A stretch of 64,000 bases of DNA from Phoronis australis (lineage: Eukaryota > Phoronida > Phoronidae): contig NMRA01000025.1 of NCBI GenBank assembly GCA_002633005.1, positions 853,785-917,784 of the forward strand, given 5' to 3'. The notes beneath the pieces were generated by a model that saw only the letters and a program-made list of their open reading frames with translations, made no database searches and had not been told where the DNA came from. Made by a program: the position numbers and the translations under genes. Shown piece by piece: positions 48,181 through 60,700 of the stretch. Within the stretch, counting starts at the first letter, position 1, and every line of letters starts with the position of its first letter.

Positions 48181-49356
48181 TCATCGACTACTTGCTTTGT
48201 ACGGTCTTCTGAACAACAAGATATGAGGTTCTGAAAGAAGAAAAAATGGACAGACCATGAGCGAAAAGATATCTAAGTATTGTAATCCATGTTCAGGAGC
48301 CAGAGTCTAACATTTGTACTCGCAACCGAGCTCAAAATTAGTCTGTGCTCGAATACAATATGCTTTATAGATATATATTTCTAGTCCGAGTTTGCACTTC
48401 ATCACCCCTATATCTGTGCTACAAGTAGGAACTCAAGATTTAAAGTAAAAACTTTGGGGTTCAAACTTTAAATCAGGGCAAGCCTCCAAATCTAAGTACT
48501 GCAACTCTGCAAGTGTTGTATGCAACTAGTTTATGTAAGTATTGACAGGTTCCATATATAAATTCAGCACAACTAAACACAAAGAAATTTTCTGCAAATG
48601 ACAAATTTGGGAAAATTGTGCATTGTAGAACCCCCAAAACTCGCCCCAGTTGCACAAGAAATTTGCACCATAAACTAAACCAAAGAAAGTTTTAAATCGT
48701 AAAATTCTTTGCCTTGAGGAGACAATGGTGTCGCCAATGCACCATTGTATGTCTATGATCGACAACACAGTGTTGTACATCAAGGCATATGTATGTAGCT
48801 CACTTTTCGTTCCAAAATGCTATCCCTTGAGTTTATGTCCTGAACTCGTATACGTAAATCTCTGGAAGCTGGGTGACTGCATTACACCTTGCAGTTCCAG
48901 TGTCATCTTCTCCGGCATGACATGACCTACCTGGTATGTGCACCATGTAGTGTTCCCAGCCAGGTGACTGCTGCACGCCAAGGTTGCGCCACTCCGTCTC
49001 CGACATCAGATGGTTCCTTGGCACAAACTTGGAAATTTCCTTTGGCAGCACCACATGTCTAAAATTATGAATGGCGATGTAAAAGAAAAGGAGAATACAA
49101 GAACCATTTGAGATTTTAGCAGTGTAACCCCCAAAAGCATCACAGAAGGCAGCGCAGAGCTTCAGGCAAAATTTCCCCACCAAAGCTCCACCCATACTTA
49201 AGTACAGTCAAATGTTGTGCCTGTTGCCCCAAACCCAAATATGGATAGAGGGTGGAGTCCTACCAGTTAATATATGCACAGCACAACTCACCTGTACTCG
49301 TAGTGCTCATCCATGTACTTCTCGGAGTACGATATGTTTTCTATGGCAGTAGACAT
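48181..49356 (-). CDS. CKS1B: Cyclin-dependent kinase regulatory subunit (CKS1/CKS2 family), complete
   Basis: CKS proteins bind cyclin-dependent kinases and phospho-targets and are needed for cell-cycle progression. Three coding exons on the minus strand: 49356-49292, 49058-48931 and 48230-48181, with GT/AG borders and phases 2 and 1. The product is 80 residues, the usual family length. Both family signatures are complete: [19 protein letters not shown], then [19 protein letters not shown], and finally [13 protein letters not shown]. The C-terminal tail after FRRP is short (YKASSR). A 5' UTR acceptor ends at 49395 (exonic from 49394), so there is a non-coding first exon further upstream. The gene is compact (1.2 kb) and lies between nicastrin and a transposon cluster. 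CKS1B versus CKS2 cannot be decided for an invertebrate; the symbol marks the family. Confidence 0.95.
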
Positions 49357-49695
49357 TGTGAACAACCACACAACACGCCTTTATTCATTGAAAGCTGAAA
49401 AGAAAACATTTGAATAAAATTGATAAAGCTGCAAGCTAGTAAGAAAGTGACATTGACCCCTGACAAAGCACCAACAGGCATTAAAATCATACGGTTTTTG
49501 CAAGTTTTATTTTCAGATTTGGAACAGTAGCAACACAGAAATAGGAATAACTCAAGGTCAACTTAGAGAGACCTTGACTTCAGTTACATGAACTAAGGTG
49601 GGAGCTCACAAGCTGTAATAAAATTTATTCTTCCCAGATCGTTGCTTGTTTCTTTAACCATGGGCATTGGACTACAATTAACAACTGAAACGTCT

Positions 49696-49725
49696 CGGAA
49701 GTGGACGATAGGGGATATGACGTCA
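49696..49725. promoter_or_regulatory. CRE and ETS-like sites upstream of CKS1
   Basis: A perfect palindromic CRE (TGACGTCA) lies at 49718-49725 and an ETS-like CGGAAGT at 49696-49702, about 340-370 bases upstream of the CKS1 start codon. This is roughly where the non-coding first exon or promoter implied by the 5' UTR acceptor should be. The motifs are seen directly; promoter function is inferred. Confidence 0.35.
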
Positions 49726-49954
49726 TACTACCTGCCACACGCTGTTTTTAAAAATGGCCAGTTTCCAATATTGGGAACTGAACAAAGGACTGCTCGAAGA
49801 AAAAGTTTGAAAACGGCAGTATTTGTTTGCCTATAGGAACTACACCGTCTCTATTTAGCCAGCTATAGACCGTGGTCACTGTCTATGGGCGCAAAACAAA
49901 ACTACCACTAGGAGGCGCCACAGTAGTCAGTCACCATCATCAAAGGTCGTCTTC

Positions 49955-51007
49955 ATAAAAACAATCTATTCCCAAGTTTGGAGCGCATTGTAAAAAGGCT
50001 GATGTCCGATGTTGTCGGCAACTTGTTGGTACTTTGTTGATTGAAAGGTTCAGCACCGTTCATTAACTGCACAGGAATTTGCACTTCGTTGACAGGCCGC
50101 GTTATCACCACGGTTTGTATCTGTAGTTGGATTATTTGTCGTACCAGCATCTGAATCAATGTCTGTATTTGGCTGAGCAAAATCCCGAAATTACTCCCCC
50201 CGGAAACACAAACTTTTGGGATAGACACAGTGAAGAGTTGTAACGGCTTGCCAGTTTTTCACAGGGTGCAATCATAAATATTGGACCACCCAAACAAACT
50301 CGGCGAAAGCGTTTTTATTCATATGTATGTTGAGCTGCTGGTAACACCGATCTGTGTCACGGGACGCGCAGAATATTGAAAAATGCACTTTTTGGGCATT
50401 AAATTCCTCATTTCTGAAATTACTGATGGCCTATTTCTTTGAGCGACTGCCGACCAGCCGTTAATATTGAGAGAAGTGGTCATCATTTCAAGCTTTTTTT
50501 AAATTTTGCCAACACAACACTTTCTTAATTCTGGCCGATCCCCTTGAACCCGTCCAAAATAACATTCTTGCCGTCCAACAGAAGGCCGCTGCATAAACCC
50601 TTGCTTGGGAGTCCGATTATTTTACACTTTGAAACGTACAGTTGTATATTTTAACGAATAAAATCTTTTAATGTGTATGACGTGACTTCCGTGTGTAACG
50701 CGGAGTCGTATATAGCTCTTCTAAATTACAAACTCTGAACTGAATGTCTCGTGGTCTAGAGGTTTAGAGCAAATTTGCTACGTCATATGACCAAGGTACG
50801 ATACCCGATGTCATCAGCAAAGTTTTTGAGTAACAAATTTGTATTGAATGAAACAAAAATTATGAACTTGTTGAATCAAATAATCGTGGAGAGCGGAAAA
50901 AGATTAGAAAATTAATAAACGTAGAGACCTGAATAAGCATCGTATAGACCGGAAAACGAGTCTGAAAAAATAATCGTATAGATACGGCTATTCGAAACTC
51001 GAGAGTA
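49955..51007. mobile_element. Element Y, copy 2 (inverted, truncated)
   Basis: Complement of 25240-26290: the right end at 51007 is the intact TACTCTCGAGTTTCGAATAG terminus with its subterminal TCTATAC units. The other half is missing after about 49955. The minus-strand frame (QIQTLIQMLVRQI) matches the decayed frame of copy 1 in part but differs by frameshifts. Confidence 0.75.
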
Positions 51008-51189
51008 TCTTGTATTTGATCTTGACATCATGAGCTACTCTTTGTTGAAGCACAACGAACACTCAGTTTTTGGCAGACATTTCCAATGTCTGACCACATG
51101 TTAAGTCGCAGTAAATCACCATCAGTAAATGCCGGATTTCGCAGTAGTCCAGAGATAAAAGCCAGCAACCCGTGGTACCACGAGTATAA

Positions 51190-52250
51190 ACAATGTTGTT
51201 TTGCATAATAAGAGTTTAATTACATTCAAACTGATACTAATTTATTTGCTGGGTGCATACTAATTGATCTGTCTAAGGCTTTTGATTGCCTCCCCCATGA
51301 GCTCCTTGTTGTCAAACTAAAAGCCTATGGCTGCACATTGAATACCTGTAACCTCATAATGTCCTATCTCAGTGATAGAAGGATGAGAGTTAAAATTGGC
51401 TCCACTGTCAGTGACTGGTTAAATGTCCCCAAGGGCGTTCCTCAAAGGTCTGTTTTAGGCCCCATGTTATTCAACATTTCTATCAAAGATATATTTTACG
51501 CTATAAGTGGTCACTGTAAGTTATATAATTCCGCTGATGACAATACCCTATTGCAAGCAGGCTCCTCTTTATCTGCAGTCCGCCTCAGCCTCAAGGTAGC
51601 TGGGCAGATGGCAATGGATTGGTTCTCCTCTAATGGAATGGGTGTAAACCCTGGTAAATTTAAGTCAATCATCTTTTCTAGGAATCGTGTACATAATAAT
51701 GATAGGTATCTCATGTCTGGTGATACTATGATTTAGTGTGAAGAGTCCGTTAAGCTGCTAGGCCTCCAACTTGATAGCCAGTTAAAATTCCATGAGCACG
51801 TTGATGTTATTTGCAAAAAACTTCTAGACAAATGAATGCCTTGTTCCGTCTTCGTAATGTTTTAGGCATTAACAGTAAGCTTAGGTGAAAACTCTCTCTA
51901 TGTGAAACGCTTTAATACGATGACCTACGGATGTAACTCAATCTCCTATAAAGGTACTTTGCTATGGAACTCTTTGCCATCAGTAATGAGACAATGTACT
52001 GCCTTAAATGAATTTGCCACTCTTGCTCATGATTTTTTCTCTGAGATTGACTTTTGTGAAAACTGATACGGATGTCTACACGCTCTGTAACATATATGTG
52101 TACTTTTGTATTTATATTTATGTTTAAGTTATTATTTTAGTTCTGTATCTTCAATTTGTAGATTATAAATTTGTCAGATAATAGCCCTTGTGCTAACGTT
52201 TCATTGTTAAATCTCACGTACTTTTAAATAAAGATTATTACTACTACTAC
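51190..52250 (+). mobile_element. Truncated CR1/L2-type LINE with reverse-transcriptase fragment
   Basis: The sequence encodes LIDLSKAFDCLPHELLVVKL, then VPQRSVLGPMLFNISIKDIF and a degenerate active-site block (YNSADDN where Y-A-D-D is usual). After a stop and frameshifts there is the typical C-terminal GTLLWNSLPSVMRQCTAL. The 3' end is AATAAAG followed by ATTACTAC repeats, characteristic of several CR1/L2-like clades. The 5' part is missing and there are internal deletions, so it is inactive. Confidence 0.85.
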
Positions 52251-52559
52251 AACTATGCAGAGGGCACTCAAATAACATTCATAGGCACGCAAAAACAGAG
52301 CTCCGGAATAATGAATTGCGTTGGGAGTGTCTGCCAAGAACCCGTATGCTTGAAGGTGGTCTGCCATAAATGTATTAGGCTACAAAATAAGATCCATGAA
52401 TTTGTGATTTTGGAGAATCACCACTCGACGGCAACTTGAATTGATCAAATGAAAGAAGCAAAGACAGTATTCAAAGACTTGTTCGATGCTAGTTTCGTAT
52501 AGTTCCATGCATATTTGAGTAGAAAATTCTAAGCAAACAGATTTTGAGTGTCCAACCTT

Positions 52560-52630
52560 TATGTTTTCTTAATATTGAGTGACGTCAGTAGTGATCGAGG
52601 AACAGATAAACTCAAGCGCCTGTGGCTGGG
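52560..52630. repeat. Fragment related to the interior of the 10.6-kb MITE
   Basis: About 70 bases (including GAGGAACAGATAAACTCAAG and CGCCTGTG) match 10911-10980 inside the GGGCTGTTCCAG MITE, with no terminal repeats nearby. It is either a decayed copy or the source sequence of the MITE interior. Confidence 0.55.
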
Positions 52631-53299
52631 TGGGTCCGCCTATCTCTTCTGTGACTTCACTTAGTCTTTGGTTGGCTGCTTGACAAAGCGTATGATAAAA
52701 AGTACAAATCTTCTACTAAATTTTCTCAGTAAAGCCGAAAGTAAGGTACAGTGTCGCACACTAAGCTACGCATCAGTTTCCAAACCACAAATAATGCTAC
52801 TATCTACAATCACAAACCTTTTTGAAACATTTCTTCCAGCAATAAAAAATTTCAGCACAACTAAAATCCAAAAATGGCGCGTCGAGTCTACGCGATAAAA
52901 CGCGAGAAACTTCGTAAAATTTATATTTGCCGTGTAAATTTTCTATGAAATTTCGATGCAGTTGTAATTTTCAATCACGTGTACAACAGAGATACATTCA
53001 ACAGTCGTTGTTTGTTTTTATAACAGTGAAGTACCTAATGTTTAAAAGTAAAATTATATAATTAATTTTTATTAGTCGTTGGGACCCAAGATGTCGCTGT
53101 TATTGAGGTAACCTTGAAATTTACGTTTATTTTTCTCACATTTTGGTCGTCACGAAGTTAAATGTCCTTAAAATCCCTTGCAAATAAGCAAATATTTCTT
53201 ACTGTGTTTTAATTAGAAGACGTTAGGACTTGGAAAATACAGCAGGGTTTTCGATACCTCGATATTTGGGGCCGAAAATCTGCTCCATTTCTCCACTCC

Positions 53300-54382
53300 A
53301 CCTAGGCAATGACCATCGCCTCTGTTGGCCAGAACCAGAGGCGATGCAGAGGCTATAGGCGCTCTGTACGCCGGAAGCTTTTCGGCGAATTATGCCTCGC
53401 ACCGACTAAACCATCGGGGGGCACGAATTCAGGTTCCGCTTTGGCCACAGCACCGTCAGGGCAGAAGTTGTACATTGACAATCATTATTTGAGTAATGTA
53501 AATGTAAATATAGATTCCCCTAACACCTGCCCGTGAGATGGAAATCGAGTTGTTTCACAACAGTTTCTGCCAGTCAGAGAGCAAACACTAAATTAGCATG
53601 AGCTCACACGGCCTCGGTGTCCCGTCAATTAGTTTCATTGCACCTAAAGCCGGTAACGCAGTGATTCATTCATTGCTGGGTTTTCAAATCATTTGCACTC
53701 ACGAACTCTCCAAAGGCATTACAAATTGCATCTAATGAGACAGACTTCAGTTTTTTATAAGTATTGGTTAGGGTGAGAATAATTCATTTTGAAACAGAAC
53801 GCTAAGTAATAAACGCCAACATGGCAACTCGCAATCTCGAGTTAGGACGAGCTAGAGCTCATCAGTCCCGACTTCGCAGGTGGATCGTTAAGTTTTACAA
53901 GCTATCAATTCGAACAGGAATACAGTGATGAAGAAATACTAGAGAGGCACCATGAACAAGCTCAGACAACGGAACGTATAGTTATTTGGTAAGCTGACCA
54001 TTCCGGCGTCAGGCACTGTCGACGTCTGCAGGCCACAGACACGGAGATGTTTCACGGCCTCATACTTGCTATTTACAGCATACATTTCATTCTTCACTAC
54101 CATGAGCCACTTCCTAAGCATTTCGGACTCTCGAGGAAGTAAAAAAATGATATACCCGCTTTCCTCGCAGCTGCTTAGTTCGGACAAGCGGTAGCGATGC
54201 ACCGCAACATAGCGGCATTCACTCTGTGTATGAACCATTGACGTCGCTAGCGTCGATTCTGACCTTCCTCACAAGTTAACGCGACACCTCTTGGCAAGGT
54301 AAGGTCGACCGTATGCGAGGCAATGTGGATATAGACCGATTAAGATGGCAAGAAGACTAATTAAATCAGGTGGCATTCTCCT
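53300..54382. mobile_element. Element X, copy 2 (inverted, shorter)
   Basis: Complement of about 22721-23640 of copy 1, ending at 54382 with the same GGTGGCATTCTCCT terminus followed by TTAA (54383-54386). The opposite terminus is not seen; homology fades near 53300-53400. It has diverged from copy 1 by many substitutions and small indels. Confidence 0.65.
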
Positions 54383-54507
54383 TTAAAGTTACCCTAACCC
54401 TGACCATTTTTCCAAAGCTATTGCTAGGGGGCATGTCAACATGACCTCAAGCTTTTAACCAGGTCAAAATTTATAGCTGGTGGTGCTAGGAGTGAAGCTG
54501 AAGTCCC

Positions 54508-56475
54508 TACTCTCGAGTTCTGAATAGTTGTAGAGACAGCAACAATAGTATAGACGGGAAATTTCACGATTTGTAATATTGGTAGAGACTGGAATAATAG
54601 TATACACCCGACATTTTTTCCACTGGAAAAGTAGAATAATGGTACAGACAGGAAATTTGCGGAAAAATGGATAATAGAATAGACTGGAATAATGGTATAG
54701 ACGGTAAATTTGTGAAAATTTAAAAATAGTATTGAGCGGATTAATGATATTGATTACAAATTTGAGTAAAATCTAAATCATATAGATGGGTTTAATAGTG
54801 CAAAACAGCAAATTCTAGGGAATAATGGTAAAGATGGCAACTTTGTGGAAATTCAAATATAGTATAGACTGGAATAGTACTTTTGATTACAAATTTGTGT
54901 AAAATCTAATAACGATGTAGATGGGAATAATATTGCAAAGCAGCAAATTCTGTCTTACTTTGCACCATTTTAAGCAATTATTTTAAAGAAAAACCTTTAA
55001 ACTGAGCATTAGCATTAATTGATTCGTTGTTCAGTTTTCGTAAAAAATTGACCAAATATGGGAGTTAATGCGAGTGTTGGCGGTCCTATCGTCGGTACTG
55101 CCGCAGTTACAGCACCATGCAGTGGTGTATCCACCCAATGTAACAACACAGTACAGTGAAGTGGAATAAAAGTGTCAACTCATTGATGAAACGAAAACCA
55201 ATTCGGTTATTAAATAATTTTAAATGGAAGCCTGTACAGATGTGTTTGAAACAGAATGTGGTATCATTTTACTCCAAAAAGAATGTGACGTTCATACTAA
55301 ATGCCAGTGTCGACGAAGTCCAAAAACTATAACACGAAGGTAAAGATTTCAGCAGCAATGTCCTGTCTTCCATGAACCCGACATTCTGTCTAAAGAGTCC
55401 AGATTAAGGGAGTCGCATTTTTATCATAAACATGATACATGTTCCTGACAGTTGAGGCTATGTTTTCACTCAATCTCATATATTGCACAAGTGTTCATAG
55501 TCAATACCCTTGTTAGTCTGAAATCCAAAATTTTAGACTACCAGAATTCTTGCTGAAATTGCACAACATAGAAAGTCCAAGACTTCGTCCATCATCCTGA
55601 ATATCTAATTAAGTAAAGTCAACAAACCGATTCATGTGCGTTTCCATTTACGTTGACAGGAGAGCAAGTAGAAGCAATTTCTATAAAGATTGGATTGTCT
55701 ATTGTTAGCAACTATGCCATTTTCAGGATTGTCGCAAATCAATTCTTTTTAAAAACCATCTATTCTCAAATTTGGAGCGAATTTTTAAAATGCCGATGTC
55801 CGATGTTGTTGGCAACTTGTCGGTACTTTGATTGAAAGGTTCACCGTTCATTGCACAGGTATTTGCGTTTCGTTCACTTGCCGTGTTGTTACCACGTTCC
55901 GTATCTGTAGCTGGATTATTTGTCGTACCAGCATCTGAGTCAACATCTGTGTCTGGAACATGTCTTGTGAAAGTATCCCTGGACTCCTTTAGGTCATTGC
56001 AGATGACATGACTAAGTATGTAGAATGCGCATGTCAATCACACGGAAACCACAGCCGACACTGGCTGTGCAAAATCCCAGAATTACTCCTCCCCAAAACC
56101 ACAAACGTCGGTCTCTACAGACTCATTGAAGAGTTATAACAGTTTGCCACTTTTTCACAGGGTGTAATCCTAAATATTGGATCAGCCAAAGAACATCCAA
56201 TAAAAGTCGTCAAAAGTCTTTCTATTCATAGTTATGTTGGGCTGCCGGTAGCACCGACTTGTGTCACGAGGCGTGCGGAATAGGCCTACTGAAAAATGCG
56301 CTAAGGAAAGCACTTTTTGCACAGTAAATTTCTTATTTATGAAATGACTGATGGCCTATTTGTTTGAGTGACTGCCGATAATATTGAGAAGGTGGTCATC
56401 ATTTCAAGCTTTTTTAAATTTTGCCCCCTCTTTTTTAATTCTCACCATCCCGTTGAAGCCATGTGAAATAACATT
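54508..56475. mobile_element. Element Y, copy 3 (inverted, lacks one end)
   Basis: Starts at 54508 with TACTCTCGAGTTCTGAATAG, followed by at least eight degenerate ATAGTATAGAC-type units (54540-54950), matching the right end of copy 1. The centre (55560-56060) matches the copy 1 interior. Homology stops near 56475 without the other terminus. The minus-strand frame 56037-55723 is longer here (RHVPDTDVDSDAGTTNNPAT...), but its product is unknown to me. Confidence 0.7.
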
Positions 56476-57698
56476 GTGTGATGTTGTAATCACTGTTATC
56501 TGGACTTAGTAGCACATTTTTGTCACTATGTGGCCACTCGTTTACATCACATTTAAAGCTAGTAAACGTGACAAAGTTTCACGGATAGCTCAAAACTGTC
56601 TGAACTATTAGGTTGGCTTAGTTGACTTTTAGAATTTAGTTTGGAATGTTTGCATGCCACTTTCTCACAGTTCTCAATGTTGATGGCGATGGTGCTGCAG
56701 CTTAACAGATTTTGTCTGACATTACAAGTAGTGCATACCTACCGTGCGTAGAATAAAAGATCGTCTTTATTTAAACTGAAACAAAATCAATTGTTATAAA
56801 CATTGAATTAGACGCTCATAACAAATTGCCTGATGTATTAATCTTCAAATAAATTAGCAGCATTTTAATTAAAATATTTCTGAAATAAATTTTTTTGTCA
56901 CGTGTTGTTTTCAGTTCCGTCAACGGCTGCATATTGTTTCGTTGTGTCATCCAAGATGTTTTTCTGGTGAAACAGATGGAAATTAGGTGGATAGTCTACC
57001 CCAAAATTGAGACATCAAAGGCCCTGATGACAAAGTGCGGTTCGCGGGCCAGGAAAGCTGTCCTGTGTTGTAATGAGAAGAATAGAATTTGACAATAGTT
57101 ACTTTTTTAGTGGTCCTTGAATTTTCTAAATTATTTTCATACACAGGTGTTGTTCAACACAGGACATATCTGCACATGACAAACTACTTGTCATGTGACT
57201 TCAAGCCCGGTTAAATGGCCCGGTTGCTAGAGGTCACCTCCAATTGCTTACTAAAAGCATTATACTCCTGTTGAAAATGAGCAGGGAGACTTCATGCATG
57301 TGTATTATGTTCATTCCTTCACACCCTCTTCCGGAAGTGACGGAGACCTCTCTTGGTCTGCAGTATTTACCCACAATTCCACAGGTCTGCAGTTACGGTA
57401 GCAATTTGACACTGGTAATTTAAGAATTACTTTGGTGGTTCAATAAAAATGAGAACATAAAATTTCAATTATGTGCCATGTTTTGTCTCCTAAGTTGGTG
57501 AAATTCTACAATTTTCAACTGGTAAATTGTACATTTAGATCTGAAACCATGGAATTGAGGTAGTTGTAGTAGAACAAATAGTGTTGAACAAGGGTATTTC
57601 CAGTTCTAACAGGTAGTGTTTTATAGTACCGTGTGATTGTATCACTGAAGTGATGTCAGCCTACATTAAAATGATTATTTTATTCTCGTTTATTTCAG
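56476..57698. other. Spacer upstream of SDHC
   Basis: No gene recognised. This interval should contain the SDHC promoter and the upstream exon implied by the acceptor at 57698, but I could not choose a donor with confidence. Confidence 0.4.
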
Positions 57699-57705
57699 GA
57701 CGCTC

Positions 57706-60700
57706 ATGCGACAGACTGCCATTAGGCAGGCCAGTCCGTTATTAAATAAATGGTAAGGAATGTACATTTTGATTTAGTGATGCATATAATGTATATTGAT
57801 GTGTGTGTTCATTAGCAACTGGGCTGTCTTAAGTTGTGGACTTCCAAACGCCTCGTTTGTGAGGCAGTCTTTTCAATTTGAGTAATGTGCACTGCTAAAT
57901 TTCCAGTGATTCATAAAACACAACACTGGAACGGTATGGTAACTCAGGATCATTTGTGATGTACATTTATTATGAAGTGAAAAACTAATCTTTGCTGTGT
58001 CTATTAATGTGTATTGCTGACTGTGAAACACTAATCTTTGCTGTGTCTATTTATGTGTATTGCTGTGTCTATTTATGTGTATTGCTGTGTCTATTTATGT
58101 GTATTGCTGTGTCTATTTATGTGTATTGCTGTGTCTATTTATGTGTATTGCTGTGTCTATTTATGTGTATTGCTGACTGTAGAGAAGTAGTGTAGTAAGA
58201 TCACTGCCACATGGCAGTAGTAACGCTGGACATAGCCTTGGTACAAAGCTGTATACTAAATATACAGCTTTTCACTGCCACATGGCAGTAGTAACGCTGG
58301 ACCTAGCCTTGGTACAAAGCTGTATACTAAATATACAGCTTTTCACTGCCACATGGCAGTAGTAACGCTGGACCTAGCCTTGGTACAAAGCTGTATACTA
58401 AATATACAGCTTTTCACTGCCACATGGCAGTAGAAACGCTGGACCTAGCCTTGGTACAAAGCTGTATACTAAATATACAGCTTTTCACTGCCACATGGCA
58501 GTAGTAACGCTGGACCTAGCCTTGGTACAAAGCTGTATACTAAATATACAGCTTTGCACCGATGTAGGTAAAAAAGTGGTAAAATAAAATATGACACAAA
58601 ATTGGTGCCATTAAAAACTATAGTCTTCCTTGAGCTAACTAAATTATTTAACGGCGTTCTATCGTTATTCTGCTGCTTAAGTTGTGGAGCGATCTTTAGC
58701 GATGGCTTTCGGTGCCATGAAATATTGCATCACCTATTAGCCAGTTTCCTTTTTCGCCGATTCTTCAATAAACTGTTCTTCTTCCACAAGGATGCGTACA
58801 TTTCACAACAAATTATCATTTCGTTTAGTTACTAGTTTTTAGAATTTTGATACCGAAAAACCGAATTTCAGATGAAATTTTGTTGCTGCCAAGCTATCAT
58901 CATGTCCCTAGAGATGTCGCAAAAATTTAGGAAATTGCACGTGCGCGTGTCACGAGCGTATTGTTTTTGAAATGACATAACTTTTCTTTGTTAGAAAAAG
59001 TGGAGGATTACACTAGAAAATGATGTTTGTTGCATTGTTTTTTACTTTAACGGCTGTAATGGGCAAGGTGTCGGTTGACTCTCAGATTTCGCATGCACCC
59101 CGTCCGGTCTTTAGCTCTACGTGTTGATACAGATTTCACGGCGAGGTGACGAGCATAACTACCCTGGCTGTGTGCAATTTCAGGGTCTAAGGTAGAAAAA
59201 CAGTGGTACCTTACCTAGCTGTATTTTAATGATAGTCTTCATACAGCTAGCTAGCTGGCTACTCTGGTCCCTGCTTTATGACAGTAGTAACTCTGTTGAC
59301 ATGCCAGTTCACTTATTTCCGAGTCACAGTCTTCCCTAATGACACAATGCATAGCAGTCGTCATGTCACTTTCAGGGCCATATGAACATTTTTCCTTCAA
59401 ATATTGGTTTGGTCCCCCTTGCTACATCGTGGATCTGGTGATGCACATATTAAGTGATGCTTTCGTTTGAATAGAGTGAATACAATGTCTTTTGTGTTTG
59501 AAGCCAACTGCCTTATTCACTCTCTCCATCTTTTCTAATCTCTAGGACCTTGTCTTGTTCAATGTATCAGCAACTGTGTTTTTCAGCTTGCCAATGAGTA
59601 CAATAACACCACAGCAGGAGATGAAACGATTCTGGATCAAGAATGAAACGATCAAGAGGCCAAAGTCACCCCACCTCACTATCTGGGCGTAAGTATCTTT
59701 GTTCGAACTGTAGTTAAGTGTCTTTGTTTCTACATTGAACTGTAGTTAAGTGTCTTTGTTTCTACATTGAACTGTAGTTAAGTGTCTTTGTTTCTACATT
59801 GAACTGTAGTTAAGTGCCTGGCATGCATTTGATTATCCCAGTAAAACAAATTGTTTGTTTTAATGATGTCTAAGTCTAAATTTTCACATTTTCATCAGAA
59901 TTTGAGAGAGCAAAGATTTTGATATACGTCAGATGCAACACTAAGTAGACTCAACTTGATGATTAGTTCATGCCACAAATGTTAATATTGGACAGTCACT
60001 GATACCATTTTTAATATGCTAAAAGCAATAATGCCTCGTTCTTATTTCAACATAAACTTGTTTTTTCAATCACATTTAGTTTTTTACAAAACTGTGTTCA
60101 GTTGGCTGTTACCCAAGAATCAGAAATTGAGTCTTCATAATTTTTTCTTATGCTGTTTATTGAAAATTAATTACAGGCACTCAGGTACACACCAGATGTG
60201 TGCAGGCACTCAGGTACACACCAGATGTGTGCAGGCACTCAGGTACACACCAGATGTGTGCAGGCCGCTGAGGTGGGCCCACTGTATTGATCACCTGAAC
60301 CATTTTCATGCTTTATTAATAAATAGATAAAACTGAACTGAGGATCTTGAGACCTGACTCAAGGGTCTAACAGTGTGACCCAATGGGACTCGAACCTACC
60401 TTGAGTAAAGGAAGCCGACACTTACCAACTAAGTCATAAGTAAAAATATTGAGCAAAGATCCTTTGCTCAATATTTTTGTCATTCAAATGGAACCCAGCA
60501 ATATACATAGGTCATAAGTGTCTTCTTTGCTGTTCTTTGGGTCCAACATTGTTTTTTTCAGTTCTTGCATTTTAATTTTCCTGTATATTATTTCCAGGTG
60601 GCAGTTACCCATGAATCTATCCTTGTTTCACCGAGTTACAGGGATGGCTATGGCAGTGGGTGAGTCAGACGAGGAAATAACTGGTGTTAAGCACAACACG

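Noticed and set aside
60375-60440. A functional tRNA gene
   Set aside because: A and B boxes are good but the acceptor stem does not pair; better explained as a SINE head.
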